Part shown: positions 1 through 10,714 of the stretch, piece by piece
Numbering within the stretch: the stretch's first letter is position 1
How the letters are laid out: every line of letters starts with the position of its first letter
NCBI RefSeq assembly: GCF_001625445.1
Contig: NZ_LWHG01000011.1
Coordinates: forward strand, 62,001 to 126,000
Source of the DNA: Haladaptatus sp. R4
Lineage (GTDB): Archaea > Halobacteriota > Halobacteria > Halobacteriales > Haladaptataceae
DNA length: 64,000 nt
Direction of reading: 5' to 3'
Program-made: the position numbers and the translations under genes
Notes under the pieces: generated by a model
Database searches by the model: none
Told to the model about the DNA's origin: nothing
What the model saw: only the letters and a program-made list of their open reading frames with translations

Positions 1-234
1 GTCTCGACGGACATCGTCGGTGTAGCGAACGACATCGAATCTGTTGGTGTCGGGAAAGTCGTCACACGTCACGACCCGAACGCGCTTGCCGAGGGAATTC
101 GGGATGTACTCGACTGGGAAGACGATCCGCTGTCCGATCGTTGTCGGTCGCTGTGTGAAGAGCGGTACTCGGCACGAACGAATGCGGAGCAGGTGTTGAG
201 CGTTTACGCCGACCTCGTCGAAGCGGAGCGCTGA
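1..234 (+). CDS. glycosyltransferase, C-terminal fragment (cut by window edge)
   Basis: Frame 1 is open from the first base and encodes 77 residues ending in TGA at 232. The visible part resembles the C-terminal tail of GT-B (family 4) glycosyltransferases: a motif of the type 'VGVGKVVTRHDPNALAEGI', which usually follows the nucleotide-sugar binding site, then a helix with 'ERYSARTNAEQVLSVYADL' typical of the last helix. The start lies outside the window. It meets the next gene tail to tail with a 31-base overlap. The neighbouring flippase and polytopic membrane protein suggest surface-glycan or N-glycan assembly. Family inferred from the tail only. Confidence 0.6.
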   Translation, partial: VSTDIVGVANDIESVGVGKVVTRHDPNALAEGIRDVLDWEDDPLSDRCRSLCEERYSARTNAEQVLSVYADLVEAER

Positions 235-1985
235 GACTGTGACGGTCGGCAACCGCGGTCGATTCGGAATACCGTGAACTCCGGTTGCCGAACGACCGGG
301 GTGAATAGTGGACTACGGTCGAACTTCAGGTACGCGGAGCGATTTATCGGCTTTCGTTGGTAGTTTTCCACGTAGATTACCTGCGTAGATACTTCTCGAT
401 TAAGGATGAAATAATCAGCGCCGTACGACCGCATCTCCTCGCAAGCCGCCGTCGCGTTCGTTCCGTACCAGACGTCGACGAGGCCCTGTCGGTCGTAATC
501 GTCGGTGTTACGGTAGACGATTTCGTATCTGTCCATGCCGACGAGATACGCGCCTGTTTTCAAGTCCGTAAAGATGGGGTCGCCGCGCTCGACGCCGTTC
601 TGATGCATTCCGTTCACGAGTTTGTCGTAATCGCCACGATACGGAAACGTCCAGACACCGGGGATAACGAGCAAGTTTCCGACGACCATCAGCGCGATGA
701 TGACGTATCCCGTCACGTGGGCGAAGCGAGCGATTCGGTCGCGGGAGGGAGAGATTCGTGCTGGTAGGGAAAAGTGCGGAACGCGGGATCGAAGGGAGTA
801 CCCGGAGTGATCGGCGACGAAACGCGGGATGTAGGGGATGTAAGTCGGAACGCTCCCGGGGAGGGAAAGCGAATCGAGTTCGCCGACGGCGACCAGCAGG
901 CCGGGAATCGAAGCCTCGAAGAAAATCCGCGTCCAGAAAAAACTCACCGAGAGTCCGGCGGGGATGTACACCACGAGGACGCTGTAGAGCCACAGCATGC
1001 GCTCGTCGAGGAGAAACTGGCTACCCTCACGGGAGAGCGCACGGAATGCGCTGACGGCGCTAACGAGCGCCACGGGGACGAGGATTATCATCACGTACGG
1101 CGGCCACGAGAGCAAAAACGGGACCGGACGAACGGTACCGAAGCCGAACCGACTGCCGATGACGCCCAGCGTGTTACTGAAATCGAACCCCGTGAACTCG
1201 CCGCCGGAATGCGAGAGTCGATCGCCGTGAAGCGCGAGGAGGATCAGCGGGCCGACGACGGTTCCGAGGACGACGTCCCGCCGCGACCCGTCGCGTCGCC
1301 AGCGAAGCACGCCGATGACGAAGATGAATGGAAGGAGCAACAGGGAACGAGGGAGGTAGAACATCGATGTGAGCGCGAGAATACCTGCGCTGGTCCAAAA
1401 CCAGCGCCCGCCCTCACGACTCCAGCGAATCGTCGTGTAGAATCCAAGCAGGGTGATGGGAAACGAAAGCCCTCGCGCTTCGGTGATGTAGAGGGGCGAA
1501 TAGTCAGGCATCAGGAAAATAGCCGTCGCGCACAGGGTTCGATAGCGGGTGTCGTCGGTGTACAGCGACGCGAGAAGGTAGCCGACGACGAACTTCACGA
1601 GCGGCGTCAGCAGGAAGAATCGCGTCCAGCGATGGACGAAATCCAGTCCCGTGAGTGCCGTGAGACCGCTCGAAAGATACGCCGCGGCGGGCGTATCGAT
1701 ATCGACGCAGATCTTCCCCCAGTACGGGTCGTAGTTGCCGACCGACGAGACGTATCCGCAGGTCGGTAGGTGGAATCCGTGCGAGAGAAGCCACTCCTCG
1801 ATGTACCACAGCGAGTACGCCCACGGGTCATCGAGCGGCGGGACGAGCATCGCCTTGACGACGACGGCGAGACAGGCGGCGAGCAGGAGACAGAGACCGA
1901 GTCGCTCGCGCCACGAGAGCGGATGAATCCGCTGATCGTACGCATCCCGTGTTCGCCGTCGAAGCGTTGTGAGTATTCGCTTCAT
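204..1985 (-). CDS. polytopic membrane protein, possible GT-C type glycosyltransferase
   Basis: A 593-residue protein. After a basic N-terminus there is a first membrane helix at about residues 28-46, then a roughly 90-residue extracellular-type loop containing 'DDPWAYSLWYIEEWLL', then about ten further hydrophobic helices, a soluble loop near residues 370-420, one more helix, and a C-terminal soluble domain of about 150 residues. Many helices, an acidic motif in the first loop and a C-terminal globular domain recall GT-C glycosyltransferases and related mannosyltransferase-like proteins, but I see no diagnostic motif. The glycosyltransferase tail and flippase beside it support a role in surface polysaccharide or glycoprotein assembly. 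Specific function unknown. Confidence 0.75.
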   Translation of the reverse strand: MKRILTTLRRRTRDAYDQRIHPLSWRERLGLCLLLAACLAVVVKAMLVPPLDDPWAYSLWYIEEWLLSHGFHLPTCGYVSSVGNYDPYWGKICVDIDTPAAAYLSSGLTALTGLDFVHRWTRFFLLTPLVKFVVGYLLASLYTDDTRYRTLCATAIFLMPDYSPLYITEARGLSFPITLLGFYTTIRWSREGGRWFWTSAGILALTSMFYLPRSLLLLPFIFVIGVLRWRRDGSRRDVVLGTVVGPLILLALHGDRLSHSGGEFTGFDFSNTLGVIGSRFGFGTVRPVPFLLSWPPYVMIILVPVALVSAVSAFRALSREGSQFLLDERMLWLYSVLVVYIPAGLSVSFFWTRIFFEASIPGLLVAVGELDSLSLPGSVPTYIPYIPRFVADHSGYSLRSRVPHFSLPARISPSRDRIARFAHVTGYVIIALMVVGNLLVIPGVWTFPYRGDYDKLVNGMHQNGVERGDPIFTDLKTGAYLVGMDRYEIVYRNTDDYDRQGLVDVWYGTNATAACEEMRSYGADYFILNREVSTQVIYVENYQRKPINRSAYLKFDRSPLFTPVVRQPEFTVFRIDRGCRPSQSQRSASTRSA

Positions 1986-2131
1986 CGTCTACCGATATCG
2001 GAGGAGCGTCGTTTCGCCGGGAGCGATTGACGACTGCATGGGTAATGAAACGGCAACTCGTTACGGACCGGTAGGCTGTCGTTGTGTGGTGGTTTCGTCC
2101 GCCGACCGTGACAAAGACACTCATTCTCATA

Positions 2132-3658
2132 TCATCCGCGCTCAAGCAGATCGAACAGCGGCTGCAAGTTGATCGGAATCGTGCTCGTGTACTGTCGCAG
2201 TAAGGTCATGTCCTCCGTTTCGAGTCCACCTACAGCGAAGAACACGATGAGGTGAACGGCGTAAAACCCCATTCCCGCAAGGAGCACCGTTAACAGCGAC
2301 GACCGAATCCACGACCCGAAGGCGACGTACAGCAGGGCGAAAAGGACGGTCGTGGATACCGTGACGCGAACGAGTGCACTCGAAATCGCGTGAAACTCCC
2401 GAACGAGGTACAACCGCACCGCCGAAGCGACGTTAAGCGCGGCATACGTCAGCGCAGTCGCTGCCGCGACACCACCGATACCGAACGACGAAATCAACAG
2501 GAAACCGAGCACGACGTTGGCGACGAGGGTTCCGGTCGTCGTCCAGAAGATAAACCGCGTGTCGCCGATGGCCGTCAGCGCCGCGCGGGTCATTCCGGTC
2601 GCCACCTCGACGAAGAAACCGACGACGACGATGGCCAACACCAGTCCGCCGGACGCGTACGCATCGCCGAAGAGGGCGGTCATTATCGCCTCGGGAAAGC
2701 CGACGACGAACAGGAAGATGGGAAGCGTGAGGACGACGACCCACTTCGCCATCAGCGTGTAAAGACGCGACATCTCCTCGGTGTCCGCGTCCTCGTCGTC
2801 CAGTTGCGAGAAGATGGGCAGGAAGAGCGCCGAGAACGACCAGACGAAGAGGAGCATGATTCGGCCGGTCGTGAATGCCGCGTCGAATACTCCGATTTGA
2901 GCGGGGGAAAGCGAGTATCCGATGATCATGTCGTCAGTCGCCTGAATGAGTTGCCACGCCGCCGTTGCGATGACGAGCGGGACCGAAAACCGGAGCAGTG
3001 GACCCGTGTGTTCGGAGAGACGGGTGAAGGTTCGCTGTGTCGACGAGAGCAAGTCGGTCTCCCGCACGAGAATGAAGATGGAGAGACCGGCGGTAATCGC
3101 GGTCCCGAGCGCCCATCCGGCGGCCGCTCCGACGATACCGTACCCGAGGTAGATGCCAGCGACGGCGAGAACGATGATGGCGCCTCGGAGCACGACGTTC
3201 TGCACGAATGCGATTCGGGACGCGTCCCCGATTCCGCGAAAGCCGCCGAGAGACAGCCAAACGACAGACTGGAACGGAAGCGCGAGGGCAAAGAGGATGA
3301 CGACGGGAACGGCGCTCGGAACGAGAAAGAGACGCGAAACGATACTCGAAAGAAGTGCGAGCGCGACTGCCGCGCCGACCGCCGTAGCGAAAGCGACCTC
3401 CACGGCGGTCAGGAACACACTACCGGAATCTTCGGCGCGGGGAATGTTCCGCGCGACGCCCTCTTCCAACCCGAGACTGGTGAGGAGAACGAGCAGTTCG
3501 AGAAGCGACACGCAAAACGCAAGGATACCGTAGCCGCTGACGCCGAGGAGTCGCGCCAGCACGATACGGGTCAAGAAGGCGATACCCATCCCCAGCACGT
3601 TTCCGACGAGGATGATGAGTCCCCCGCTGAAGAGTCGCCCGTAAAGTCCGCTCTTCAT
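2132..3658 (-). CDS. polysaccharide flippase (Wzx / MOP superfamily)
   Basis: A 508-residue integral membrane protein with about 14 predicted helices. The N-terminus 'RLFSGGLIILVGNVLGMGIAF' followed by 'TRIVLARLLGVSGYGILAF' is the characteristic opening of Polysacc_synt/MVF-type flippases in the MATE-MOP superfamily. Such proteins move lipid-linked oligosaccharides across the cytoplasmic membrane; haloarchaeal AglR is a relative. Its start overlaps the stop of the upstream beta-helix gene by 4 bases (3655-3658), so the two are probably co-transcribed and translationally coupled. Function as a glycan flippase is inferred from family; the substrate is unknown. Confidence 0.88.
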   Translation of the reverse strand: MKSGLYGRLFSGGLIILVGNVLGMGIAFLTRIVLARLLGVSGYGILAFCVSLLELLVLLTSLGLEEGVARNIPRAEDSGSVFLTAVEVAFATAVGAAVALALLSSIVSRLFLVPSAVPVVILFALALPFQSVVWLSLGGFRGIGDASRIAFVQNVVLRGAIIVLAVAGIYLGYGIVGAAAGWALGTAITAGLSIFILVRETDLLSSTQRTFTRLSEHTGPLLRFSVPLVIATAAWQLIQATDDMIIGYSLSPAQIGVFDAAFTTGRIMLLFVWSFSALFLPIFSQLDDEDADTEEMSRLYTLMAKWVVVLTLPIFLFVVGFPEAIMTALFGDAYASGGLVLAIVVVGFFVEVATGMTRAALTAIGDTRFIFWTTTGTLVANVVLGFLLISSFGIGGVAAATALTYAALNVASAVRLYLVREFHAISSALVRVTVSTTVLFALLYVAFGSWIRSSLLTVLLAGMGFYAVHLIVFFAVGGLETEDMTLLRQYTSTIPINLQPLFDLLERG

Positions 3659-5296
3659 TGTTTCTCACAGAATCGTCCGGATGGGTGTTTCTTCCGGACG
3701 CATTCGGTCACGAGGTGATTTCCGCTCGACCGGATTCGACGGACGTTTTCCGCGTTACTCCTGGAGACGGTGTTGACGACGCGGTTGTCGCCCGATTCGA
3801 GGAAGACGAGTCCATACTGATTCCCGGAGAGGACCGTTCTGAACATTCGATTCGGTCCCGAGAACCGGAATTTGACGCCGTTCGTATTGTTCCGGACAAC
3901 GACGTGAACGAGATGGTTTTTCCCGGCTTGATCGAGCAGAACACCGTCGTCGTTCGAGTTCGCAACGTCGTTCACGAGTCGCGTCCGTTCGCTTCGTTCG
4001 AGGACGAATCCGGCCTCCCCGTTGTCGTTCGACGTACTGTTGCGGACTACGTTGTGGCTCGCGCGGAGGAGTCGGAGACCGGACTCACGATTTCTGGTCG
4101 TCGTGGTTCGTGCGAAGATATCGTTTTCCACTTCGATGCCGACGATTCCGTCAGTGTTGTTCGTCGCCGTCGTTCCGACGACGGTGTTGTTCAGCGCGCG
4201 GTTTAAGAGGAGACCGTCGAACTCGTTGCTCTGGACGGTGTTGTCTCGAAGAGAGTTTCCGTTGGCTAACTGGAGGACGATTCCGTCCTCGTTGTTCGAT
4301 ACCATGTTCTCGGTGACCGAGGTGTCGGTAGAACGGTCGATGAGGATTCCCTCGTTGTCGTTGCTCCAAACCCAATCGCCCTCCACCTCGACGACACTTG
4401 ATTCGAGGACGACGATGCCCACATCGTTCATATCGGCGACGGTATCGCCGATGGTCACGTTTCCGACGTTCGACGCAAAGATACCTGAATCACCGTTTCT
4501 TCGGGCTGTGACGTTCCTGATGACCGAATCTTCCGAAAGTCGGATTCGAAGGCCGTCCTCCCCGTTGTTCCCGACCACGTCGTTGGTGAGTCGAACGTCG
4601 TTCGAATAGGTTTGTGCCACTCCGTACTCCTGATTGTCACTAACGGTACTGCTGTCGAGGTGCGTTCCGTCAGAGTACTCCAGTTCGACGCCGATTTCGT
4701 TTTCATTACTTTCGAGGTTAGAAATCGTCGTGTTCGTCGAGTTCTGGACGAACAGCCCGGTCTCGTTGCTACCGGAGACCGTCGTTCCGACGATGCGAGT
4801 CCCCCCGTCCGATTCGAGGTGGATGCCGTCGGTCTCGCTCCCGGAAACGGACACGTTTCGAATTTTCGTTCGAGCCGTCTCCAAGGTTCGAACGCCGATG
4901 TCCGTGTCGGATACTGAAACGCCATCGAGGGTGTTGGCGGTGGTTTGGTACAGTACGATGCCCTCGCCCCAATTCCGGACGCCGAGATCCTCGATACGGA
5001 CGTTCGAGGTGTTGACGAAGACGCCGAACGAGTTCGGAATCGGGTGACGGACCGACGATGTCGTGACCCTCCCCACGTATCGTGACGTGGGTGGCGCGAA
5101 CGTCTAGACAGTGGTCGGCATCGCTCTGTACGTCCGTCGTCAAAACGTACTCGCCGGATTCGTCGATGACGGTGCACGACGAGATAGAGTGTGTACTCGT
5201 CGGTTGATTCGGTGAGGTTGCGGTCACAGCGGTGACTGCCGCCTGCCCGGCGACTACCAAACAGATGAGGAAAACGAGCGTGCCCAGTCGATTCAT
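3655..5296 (-). pseudogene. secreted right-handed beta-helix (NosD-like) protein, frameshifted
   Basis: Two reading frames together form one protein. Frame A starts at ATG 5296 with a Sec signal ('MNRLGTLVFLICLVVAGQAA') and runs to about 5050 ('ATHVTIRGEGHDIVG'). Frame B continues from about 5045 ('PIPNSFGVFVNTSNVRIEDL') to 3655. The span is 1642 bases, so one extra base separates the frames; corrected length is about 546 residues. The body is a regular series of 22-24-residue turns rich in Asn, Ser and Thr (for example 'NTTISNLESNENEIGVELEYS'), as in parallel beta-helix NosD and carbohydrate-binding proteins. Probably exported and acting on surface glycans. True mutation or sequencing error cannot be told apart here. 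Confidence 0.8.
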
Positions 5297-5448
5297 CGTC
5301 CGGTTCACGCTCCGGACGGGAATGAATGACCCCAACGGTTCAGCGATTCAGTCGTGAACTATCGTCGTTTGTGTCGCCCAGCTGAATAGTAGGGACGCGA
5401 TACAGACGTGATATTCATCGTTACTCACCGCTGCTTGTCCACGTCTCG

Positions 5449-7253
5449 TTATTCGTCGTTCTCGAAGAACCGAGGGATGGGCGGTTTGATGTCCGCGTAC
5501 GAACTCGTTTGGTGCTCTGCCCGATCGAAATGAAATCCACCCCCTTCGATGTTGTTCGCCTGCGTGAAATTATTTGATCCGGTGAGTTTGAACGAGTTCG
5601 TCGTGTTTCCGTACACGTCACAGCCGACGATCGTCCAGTGGTTCGAATCGCGGATGGACAGAATCGGCGGCCCGTTACAGCCGTGGATGATGGAACTCGT
5701 GACCGAGACGTGAGAGGAGTTCAAGCCGTACACACCGGCCTGCGTCGGTCCATCGATGATCGCGGAGATTTGGGCGTTTGTCACCGAATCTAGAGTGATT
5801 CCGTACTGTCCCCCCTCCGCATCGATGGTCGAGCGAATGAACGCGTTCGAGAAACCTTGGAGGCGCACGCCCGATTCCCGGAAGTTCCTGGTGAGTGAGA
5901 CGATTTTTAGGTCGTTTCCACCAGCGGTCAAGTTGATGCCGTGATTACCGACGTTCGTTATCTCGGTGTTAATGATGGTCGCTTCCATCGGGATGATAGA
6001 GTTGATGCCATCCTCGACGACGTCGTCGATGATCGAGTTGATGGACAATGATCGGCCGCGACCCTTGGCCCGCGGTGAGTTATTCACGAGTTGGATACCG
6101 TGTCCCTTGCAGGCGATGATTGCCGCGGTTATCAGGATGTCGTCTATCGAGATAGTCGAATCCGCCTCTTCTTCGATGTGTAGCTTGAGACCGTTGGCGT
6201 GAATCGGACTGCTCAAAACGCCACCAGTGACCGATACCCGGCCGACCGAGCGATTTATCGCCCCGACGGCGATGCTGTCGTCGCCGGAGACGATTATCGG
6301 TCCCGTAATCGAAACACGGCTACAGTCGTAAGTGTGAATCCCGTCGAGTCCGCCCGCGTCCGACGGGTTCGCGATCCGATTCGTGTACGTCAGTATCGTC
6401 GGTTGAAGGAACTGCACCGAGTCCACGTCCGTGATTCGGAACATGAAGTTGGTGTTGTAGAGTCCGGTGACGGAGTTGGCCCGAAAGCTGGACCCCCCAG
6501 TGACGCGAACCTCGTCCTGTTTCATGCTGGGAAAATCCTGTTCAGGTCTGTTTCCATTGATGAAACCACCGGAAAGAGTCAAGCTCGCAGAATCAGACAA
6601 CTCGAAGTCCAGCATGTGGTCGTTCGTTCGGGGCGCACGTTTCAGCGTGTGACCTTCGATGCTGATTTCCAGTTTGGATTCGATTCGAGCGGAAATCGCG
6701 CTCGTGAGCGTGATGTCGTCGGTAACGATGACCGTTCCCCCGCTGTGTACCGCGTCCTGTAGTTCGCTCTCGGTCGAAACCGTTCGCGTCCCGCCTAAGG
6801 ACGTCGACTGGATCGTGCCGACCGAGAGTGATTCGAAGGTCGGCGACCGGCCGGACGACTGCAAGGGTCGCCACTTTTCACCATCACCGACGAATTCGTT
6901 TTCCGTATCCGTCGCGAGAAATTTTGCGCCGAGTTTAGGTGCATACGACCCTCGCATCTCTTCGTTGTCGCGTATCTCGACATCGCTGTCGAGCCGTTCG
7001 AAATTTTGATTGAGCGGAACGTGCCAGTCGGTTATCCCGGGTTCCGGCGTGTTGTACCGATGATTATCGGTCACAATTTACCCTGTCCGTATCCGTCTCG
7101 TCCGTATCCGAGTTCTCGCGACCCGATCATCGACCGAGACTCCAATTTCGCGGTATTCAAAAGTAGTCCAGTTGACGATGCCGCGATCAGACGACAAAAC
7201 GTTCTGCGGTCAATAGCTTCCAACTGCGATGTTCGTGCCCTCATATCCCCCAC
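5449..7253 (-). pseudogene. Tat-exported beta-helix (pectate-lyase-like) protein, signal peptide out of frame
   Basis: The body (GTG 7074 to 5449, 541 residues) has an N-terminal 'YNTPEPGITDWHVPLNQNF' module, a 'KFLATDTENEFVGDGEKW' hairpin module and a right-handed beta-helix. A 60-residue frame just upstream (7253-7071) encodes a twin-arginine signal, 'DRRTFCRLIAASSTGLLL', then a Gly/Tyr-rich linker, and ends within 4 bases of the body start. As I recall, related haloarchaeal proteins have the Tat signal fused to this body, so one missing base near 7072-7080 is likely; the joined product would be about 601 residues (1805 bases plus 1). Alternatively the GTG at 7074 is used and the product is cytosolic, which I find less likely. 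Confidence 0.72.
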
Positions 7254-7373
7254 CTAGAGACAGGGTTCGCTATCAACACGGAAAACAGTTGTTTCTATTT
7301 CACTTTCGGTGATGGACGGTATCCGCAGGTAAAAAACCGAATACGGTCGGTTCGGTCACGAAGCGTTCTCCGA

Positions 7374-7397
7374 TTACCCCTTCGTTTCAACTGGAAC
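7374..7397 (-). repeat. ORB-like element, intergenic
   Basis: On the minus strand this reads ccagttgaaacgaaggggt, very close to the ORB copies in oriC. It lies 11 bases beyond the DUF5789 gene stop and 7 kb from the origin. The G-run points away from oriC. Confidence 0.6.
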
Positions 7398-7407
7398 GTT
7401 CGACAGT

Positions 7408-7827
7408 TTACCCCTGATCGACGTTCGATTCCGAACTCGTTTCCCCGTCGTCCAACTCGCGTAGTTCACGTTCCTCGTTGTACTCCGTCATGCCACCGGC
7501 ATCGCCCGATATTTCGTTGTACACAGCCTCTCGTACCTCTTCTGGCGATTCGAAGCGCTCGTCCACGAGTCGGTCGAAGACGCTTCCGAGCGTTTCGGTC
7601 TCGTTCGGTAGGTCGAGCGGTTGGTCGCCGTATTCGGTCGCCAACTCCTCGCTCGTCGTCGGATACTTGTGTTCTCCGAGCATTCGACCCGCGTCGCCCA
7701 GCATGTCTTCGACGCGCTCGACCCGTTCGCGCTGTCGGTCCCGCGCACTGTCCTGTACACGTTCGGCGTCGTGGTCGTCGGGCATACGAAGCGGTACACG
7801 GCGACGTTTGAAATTCATATTGGCCAT
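7408..7827 (-). CDS. DUF5789-type haloarchaeal protein
   Basis: A 139-residue acidic soluble protein without signal peptide. Residues about 48-105 carry the pattern 'LGEHKYPTTSEELATEYGDQ' followed by 'LDLPNETETLGSVFDRL' and 'FESPEEVREAVYNEI', which I recognise from memory as the small haloarchaeal DUF5789 family. The flanks are charged and probably disordered. It sits 20 bases downstream of cgi121 and 4 genes form a minus-strand run with hel308. Function unknown; no catalytic motif is visible. Confidence 0.8.
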   Translation of the reverse strand: MANMNFKRRRVPLRMPDDHDAERVQDSARDRQRERVERVEDMLGDAGRMLGEHKYPTTSEELATEYGDQPLDLPNETETLGSVFDRLVDERFESPEEVREAVYNEISGDAGGMTEYNEERELRELDDGETSSESNVDQG

Positions 7828-7847
7828 CGAAATCGGCCACCGTCAAC

Positions 7848-8336
7848 CTACTTCTCCACTTCGAGCAAAGCAACTCGTTCGCAGACGAGGTCGGCGAGGT
7901 CGGCAGTCGTCGTCGCTACTTCCCGTTCCGAAATATCGAAAAATTCGAACACGGAGTCGCGGGTCGCGGTTCCGAGCGTCTCTACGGGAGTCACCAATTC
8001 GGAGACGGCATCCGCGGCGGGTCGTTCCCGCTCACCATCGACCACGACGACGACGCGTTGTTCACCCTCCGAGATACCCATCGCGAGCGCCTGATTGATC
8101 TGGCGACGGCCCGCCGCGTACAGGAGGATTTCGACCGATCGGTCGTGAGCGACGTTCTCGCCGCGTTCGAACGAGCGGTTCGCGTGGTCCACCGCGGATT
8201 GGAGATGTGCTCTTCCGGCGACGTAGTCTGCGTCGAAGGCCTGAACGGCACAGTCGAACTCGTCGCCAATCGACCCGAGGCGGGCGACGAAGTCGTTTAC
8301 GTCCGTGATCGTCACCCGTCCTTCGACCAGTTTCAT
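7848..8336 (-). CDS. cgi121: KEOPS complex subunit Cgi121
   Basis: A 162-residue protein matching the Cgi121/TPRKB fold: N-terminal '[20 protein letters not shown]', a central '[33 protein letters not shown]' region, and a C-terminal hydrophobic beta-helix unit. The Arg/Gln-rich '[10 protein letters not shown]' segment is the family signature for tRNA 3'-end binding. KEOPS (Kae1-Bud32-Cgi121-Pcc1) makes N6-threonylcarbamoyladenosine at tRNA position 37. It overlaps the hel308 stop by 4 bases, an arrangement that is common in haloarchaea. Cytoplasmic. Confidence 0.9.
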   Translation of the reverse strand: MKLVEGRVTITDVNDFVARLGSIGDEFDCAVQAFDADYVAGRAHLQSAVDHANRSFERGENVAHDRSVEILLYAAGRRQINQALAMGISEGEQRVVVVVDGERERPAADAVSELVTPVETLGTATRDSVFEFFDISEREVATTTADLADLVCERVALLEVEK

Positions 8337-10591
8337 TCGAAATCACCGAGACTCTGCTGGCCGCTGTCGTTGGCCGCCCGAGTGCTCGCCACCGCGGTTT
8401 CCGTGTCGGGTTCGACGTCGTCCAGCGATGGGTCCTGTCGTCCGACGTTTTCGAGGATGCTTTCGGCCGTCTTCTTCCGGCCGCGGAGCGCACCGAGGAC
8501 GACCGATTTGTCCGCCTCGCGGAGGTCAGCCCGCGACTCGATACCCGCTTCGTACAGCCGACGGGCGCGTTTTCGACCGACGTTTCGGACGCCAGCGAGG
8601 TCGAGCAGTTCCTCCTCGACACCGTACTCGACGCGTTTTCGCGCCTCCCTGACGGCGGTCGTCGTCGCGGATGGAATCCCCTCGGCATCGTCGCGCTGGA
8701 GTTCTGCGGCCAATCGTTCGGCCGCATTTAGCAACCACTGTGCCGTCTCGACCTTGCCGCGGATGTCGCCGGGGCCGATGGCGTAGCGCTCGGTAATGCG
8801 GTCTTCGTCCAGTTCGCTCGCCCAGTCTTCGAGCAGGCGGGCGGTCTTCAGCGCGGAAAGCCAGTCCTCGAAGGCGTTGTCCTCGAACTCCGAGGGCATG
8901 TGTCCGAGGAACTCGGGTTCGCGCTCGTAGGCGATTTCGGTGTATCGTTCGCGGTCGCCGGAGCGCAGATAGAGTTGATACATGTCCGGCGTACGCGAGA
9001 CGAGGTGGTACAGACCGAGGGCGGTCGGTTCGCCCTCCGCCTCCCGGAGGCCGTCGATGATTTCGGCGGCACTCATCGGGTCGAGATACAGTTGCGAGAC
9101 GCGGTGGCCGAGTCCGGTCGCACGCAGTCGGTCGTCGCGTTGGAGGAAGCCGTTCCGTTCGAGATAGTCCAACACTCGCTGGGTGACGGTTTCGAGTCGG
9201 CCCGTCTCGTCGGTTTGGGTCGCATACAACGTCCGTTCGAGGAAGTCCAGCAGTTCCTCCTCCGTCCCCGCGAACCCGGACGCGACGGTGGCGAGAATAT
9301 GGGTTCGGAGCGCGGGTTCCGCCGCGAGTTTGGAGTGGACCGGTTCCGGGTCGGCCCAGACGTACTGATCGAACAGTTCCTGCAATTCGTCGTGACTCTT
9401 ACTGATGAGCACCGCTTCGCCGTGCGGATCGAGGCCGGGACGTCCCGCGCGTCCGAACATCTGGTGGACTTCGAGCACGTCGAGCGGTTGCATGCCGCCG
9501 ATGTCGCCGTCGTAGCGACGCCAGTCGCGGACGATGACGCGCCTGCTCGGGGTGTTCACCCCCGCCGCGAGCGTCGGCGTCGCGCTGATGACCTTGATGA
9601 GTTTGTCGCGGAACGCGTCTTCCACGAGCGACCGGTGCTCGCTGGCGAGTCCCGCGTGGTGGAACGCCGCTCCGCTCTCGATGGCAGTGGCGAGGTCGTC
9701 GCTCGTCTCCGTGTCGCTCACGTCACGGATTTGATCGGCGATGTCGAGGAGTCCGCGACGCTCCTCGTCGGTCAGATGGGTCTTGGTCACGTCCGCGAGC
9801 CGTTTCGCCGACGCCTCCGCGTTCCGACGGGAGTTGACGAACACGAGCGACGATCCGCCGTCTTCGAGCGTGTCGCGGACGAGTGCGGCGGTTTCCTTCT
9901 CGTTTCCGCGCGCCAGTTCCTGTTGTGTCCCGTCGTCGAAGTGGAGCGCCTGCCCGTAGAGGACGCCCTTTCGAAGGTCTATCGGACGCCACGTCGAGTC
10001 CACGAGGGTTGCGTCGAGCCATTCGGCCATCTCCTCGGCGTTACCGACGGTCGCCGACAGCGCGACGGTCTGGAGGTTCGGGTTGACGCGTCGAAGTTTG
10101 GCGAGCGTGACTTCGAGCGTCGGACCGCGGTGAGCGTCGTTGACGAGGTGGACTTCGTCGGCGACGACGCAGGAGAGGTCGTCCACCCACTTCGCGCCGT
10201 TCCGAACGAGCGAGTCCACCTTCTCGCTCGTGGCGACGATGATGTCCTTCGAGGCGAGCCAATCGCCGTCGCTGTCGTAGTTGCCGGTGGAGACGCCGAC
10301 GGAGATGCCGTACTGTTCGAACTCCTCGAACTCCTCCTTCTTCTCGCTGGCGAGTGCGCGGAGGGGAACGATGTAGAGGGCTTTGCCGCCGCGGGCGACG
10401 CTCGAAAGCATGGCGAGTTCAGCGATGAACGTCTTGCCGCTCGCCGTCGGAATGCTGGCGACGATGCTCTCGCCGTCGGTAATTCCCGCCTCGACGGCCT
10501 CCCCCTGTGGTGGGTAGAGTTCCTCGATTCCTTGCGCCTGAAAATGTTCGGGAACGCCGTCCGGCAAGCCCGTCAAATCGGCGACGTTCAC
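8333..10591 (-). CDS. hel308: ATP-dependent DNA helicase Hel308
   Basis: A 752-residue superfamily 2 helicase. Walker A 'SIPTASGKT' ends at residue 54, Walker B/motif II is 'VADEVH', motif III 'ALSATVGN', motif VI '[10 protein letters not shown]'. The C-terminal third holds the ratchet domain and a helix-hairpin-helix ('[20 protein letters not shown]'), as in archaeal Hel308. These enzymes unwind forked DNA 3'-5' and help restart stalled forks. The end '[11 protein letters not shown]' contains a QxxLxxF-type PCNA-interacting motif (PIP box). First gene of a hel308-cgi121-DUF5789 run; upstream it diverges from the phosphorylase gene. Confidence 0.94.
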   Translation of the reverse strand: MNVADLTGLPDGVPEHFQAQGIEELYPPQGEAVEAGITDGESIVASIPTASGKTFIAELAMLSSVARGGKALYIVPLRALASEKKEEFEEFEQYGISVGVSTGNYDSDGDWLASKDIIVATSEKVDSLVRNGAKWVDDLSCVVADEVHLVNDAHRGPTLEVTLAKLRRVNPNLQTVALSATVGNAEEMAEWLDATLVDSTWRPIDLRKGVLYGQALHFDDGTQQELARGNEKETAALVRDTLEDGGSSLVFVNSRRNAEASAKRLADVTKTHLTDEERRGLLDIADQIRDVSDTETSDDLATAIESGAAFHHAGLASEHRSLVEDAFRDKLIKVISATPTLAAGVNTPSRRVIVRDWRRYDGDIGGMQPLDVLEVHQMFGRAGRPGLDPHGEAVLISKSHDELQELFDQYVWADPEPVHSKLAAEPALRTHILATVASGFAGTEEELLDFLERTLYATQTDETGRLETVTQRVLDYLERNGFLQRDDRLRATGLGHRVSQLYLDPMSAAEIIDGLREAEGEPTALGLYHLVSRTPDMYQLYLRSGDRERYTEIAYEREPEFLGHMPSEFEDNAFEDWLSALKTARLLEDWASELDEDRITERYAIGPGDIRGKVETAQWLLNAAERLAAELQRDDAEGIPSATTTAVREARKRVEYGVEEELLDLAGVRNVGRKRARRLYEAGIESRADLREADKSVVLGALRGRKKTAESILENVGRQDPSLDDVEPDTETAVASTRAANDSGQQSLGDFE

Positions 10592-10714
10592 GCACGCTCA
10601 CCCTGCGTGCGCGGTGCGAGTCCGGTCATTACCATCGTTTGGCGCGTCTTACCGTTTAAACTGTCGGGTGCGTACGGTGCGAAGGTATTTTTCAATTCGC
10701 TATACAGTTGAGAT

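Noticed and set aside
8900-10711. 603-codon plus-strand frame opposite hel308
   Set aside because: It is the antisense shadow of a high-GC gene; Hel308 motifs on the other strand are unambiguous.
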